This document shows, in pieces, positions 6,769 through 7,319 of a DNA stretch of 7,319 nt (position 1 is the stretch's first letter; the number at the start of each line of letters is the position of its first letter). The DNA lies in the NCBI GenBank assembly GCA_021793635.1, contig JAJYSI010000159.1, forward strand, positions 1-7,319, written 5' to 3'. The DNA comes from Bacteroidota bacterium (lineage in GTDB: Bacteria; Bacteroidota; Ignavibacteria; Ignavibacteriales; Ignavibacteriaceae). Under the pieces are notes generated by a model, which was given only the letters and a program-made list of their open reading frames with translations, did not search any database and was not told where the DNA came from. A program made the translations under genes and the position numbers.

Positions 6769-7319
6769 GTGCGAATTATATTAGGAATTGGAAATCCAGG
6801 GAATCGATATAAAAACAATAGGCATAACGTAGGATTCATGTTCTTAGATTTTTTTGCTAATAATTATTCTGTAGAATTTATTCCTTCAAAAAACGATTAT
6901 TATTTTGCCGGCGGAAGGGTGGGCGAATATGATTTTTCTCTTGTAAAGCCCTCTACATTCGTAAATAATAGTGGAACTGCTGCATTAAATTCAAGCTTGA
7001 ACCTTAATACAAGAATCGAAGATATTTTGGTAATTACCGACGACATTAATTTGGAACCTGGAATATTAAAAATTAAATCCCACGGTGGAGATGGCGGACA
7101 TAATGGAATTGCTTCTATTATTTATCACCTTAACTCGAATAAATTTCCGCGGTTAAGAATTGGAGTGGGAAATAACTTTGAACCCGGCAGAATGGCTGAA
7201 TATGTTCTATCAGATTTTAATGTAGAAGAATCGATGCTTTTGGAAAAATCCTTTGAAAAAGGGAAAATTTTAGTCGACAATTTTATTAAGGGCGGTTTGA
7301 AACAAATGCTTGACTATCA
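6769..7319 (+). CDS. pth: Peptidyl-tRNA hydrolase (3' end outside window)
   Basis: This cytoplasmic enzyme cleaves the ester bond of peptidyl-tRNAs that drop off ribosomes, recycling tRNA. The visible 183 codons cover nearly the whole usual length of about 190 residues; only the tail is missing. Signatures are GIGNPGNRYKNNRHNVGFM (residues 6-24) with Asn9 and the catalytic His19, the FVNNSG motif at 64-69 (Asn66), TDDINLEPG at 90-98 with the conserved Asp, and GGDGGHNG at 106-113 (Asn112). GTG at 6769 is the start: it places the conserved GNPG block at the N-terminus, and the next ATG (codon 24) would remove it. There is no good Shine-Dalgarno sequence; the gap after rplY is 8 nt, so translational coupling is likely. 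The FVN motif has Val where FMN/YMN is usual. The gene is otherwise ordinary. Confidence 0.95.
   Translation, partial: MRIILGIGNPGNRYKNNRHNVGFMFLDFFANNYSVEFIPSKNDYYFAGGRVGEYDFSLVKPSTFVNNSGTAALNSSLNLNTRIEDILVITDDINLEPGILKIKSHGGDGGHNGIASIIYHLNSNKFPRLRIGVGNNFEPGRMAEYVLSDFNVEESMLLEKSFEKGKILVDNFIKGGLKQMLDY

Overview
The window is AT-rich bacterial chromosome with seven protein genes, two of them cut by the window edges. It has no visible mobile element, CRISPR array, tRNA or rRNA. The codon style, outer-membrane proteins and gene content fit the FCB group (Bacteroidota/Chlorobiota/Ignavibacteriota). An Ignavibacteria-like organism is my best guess from the large peptidase/propeller/barrel protein, but no marker here proves it.

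Layout. (i) Bases 2-766 hold the 3' part of a ribonuclease R gene: the end of the RNB catalytic domain plus an S1 domain. (ii) Bases 782-3949, only 15 nt downstream on the same strand, encode a 1055-residue exported protein that joins a gluzincin-type metallopeptidase domain, a six-blade TolB/PD40-like propeller and a C-terminal BamA/Omp85-type outer-membrane barrel. This is the most interesting object in the window. (iii) A convergent small gene (4232-4005, minus strand) encodes an FmdB-type zinc ribbon. (iv) After a 142-nt divergent intergenic region, 4375-5034 encodes a lipoprotein that also has a C-terminal transmembrane helix. (v) A likely promoter at 5088-5116 opens the housekeeping cluster prs - rplY/ctc - pth (5154 to the window end), which supplies PRPP, a 5S rRNA-binding ribosomal protein and peptidyl-tRNA hydrolase.

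How the genes relate. prs, rplY and pth are closely spaced (17 and 8 nt) and almost certainly co-transcribed. Similar prs-ctc-pth clustering is known in Firmicutes such as Bacillus subtilis, so this arrangement is widely conserved. The rnr-barrel pair may also share a transcript, but no functional link is evident. The lipoprotein and zinc-ribbon genes diverge from a shared AT-rich region and look like independent units. Most of the window is ordinary core genome. The features worth following are the three-part outer-membrane protein and the doubly anchored lipoprotein.
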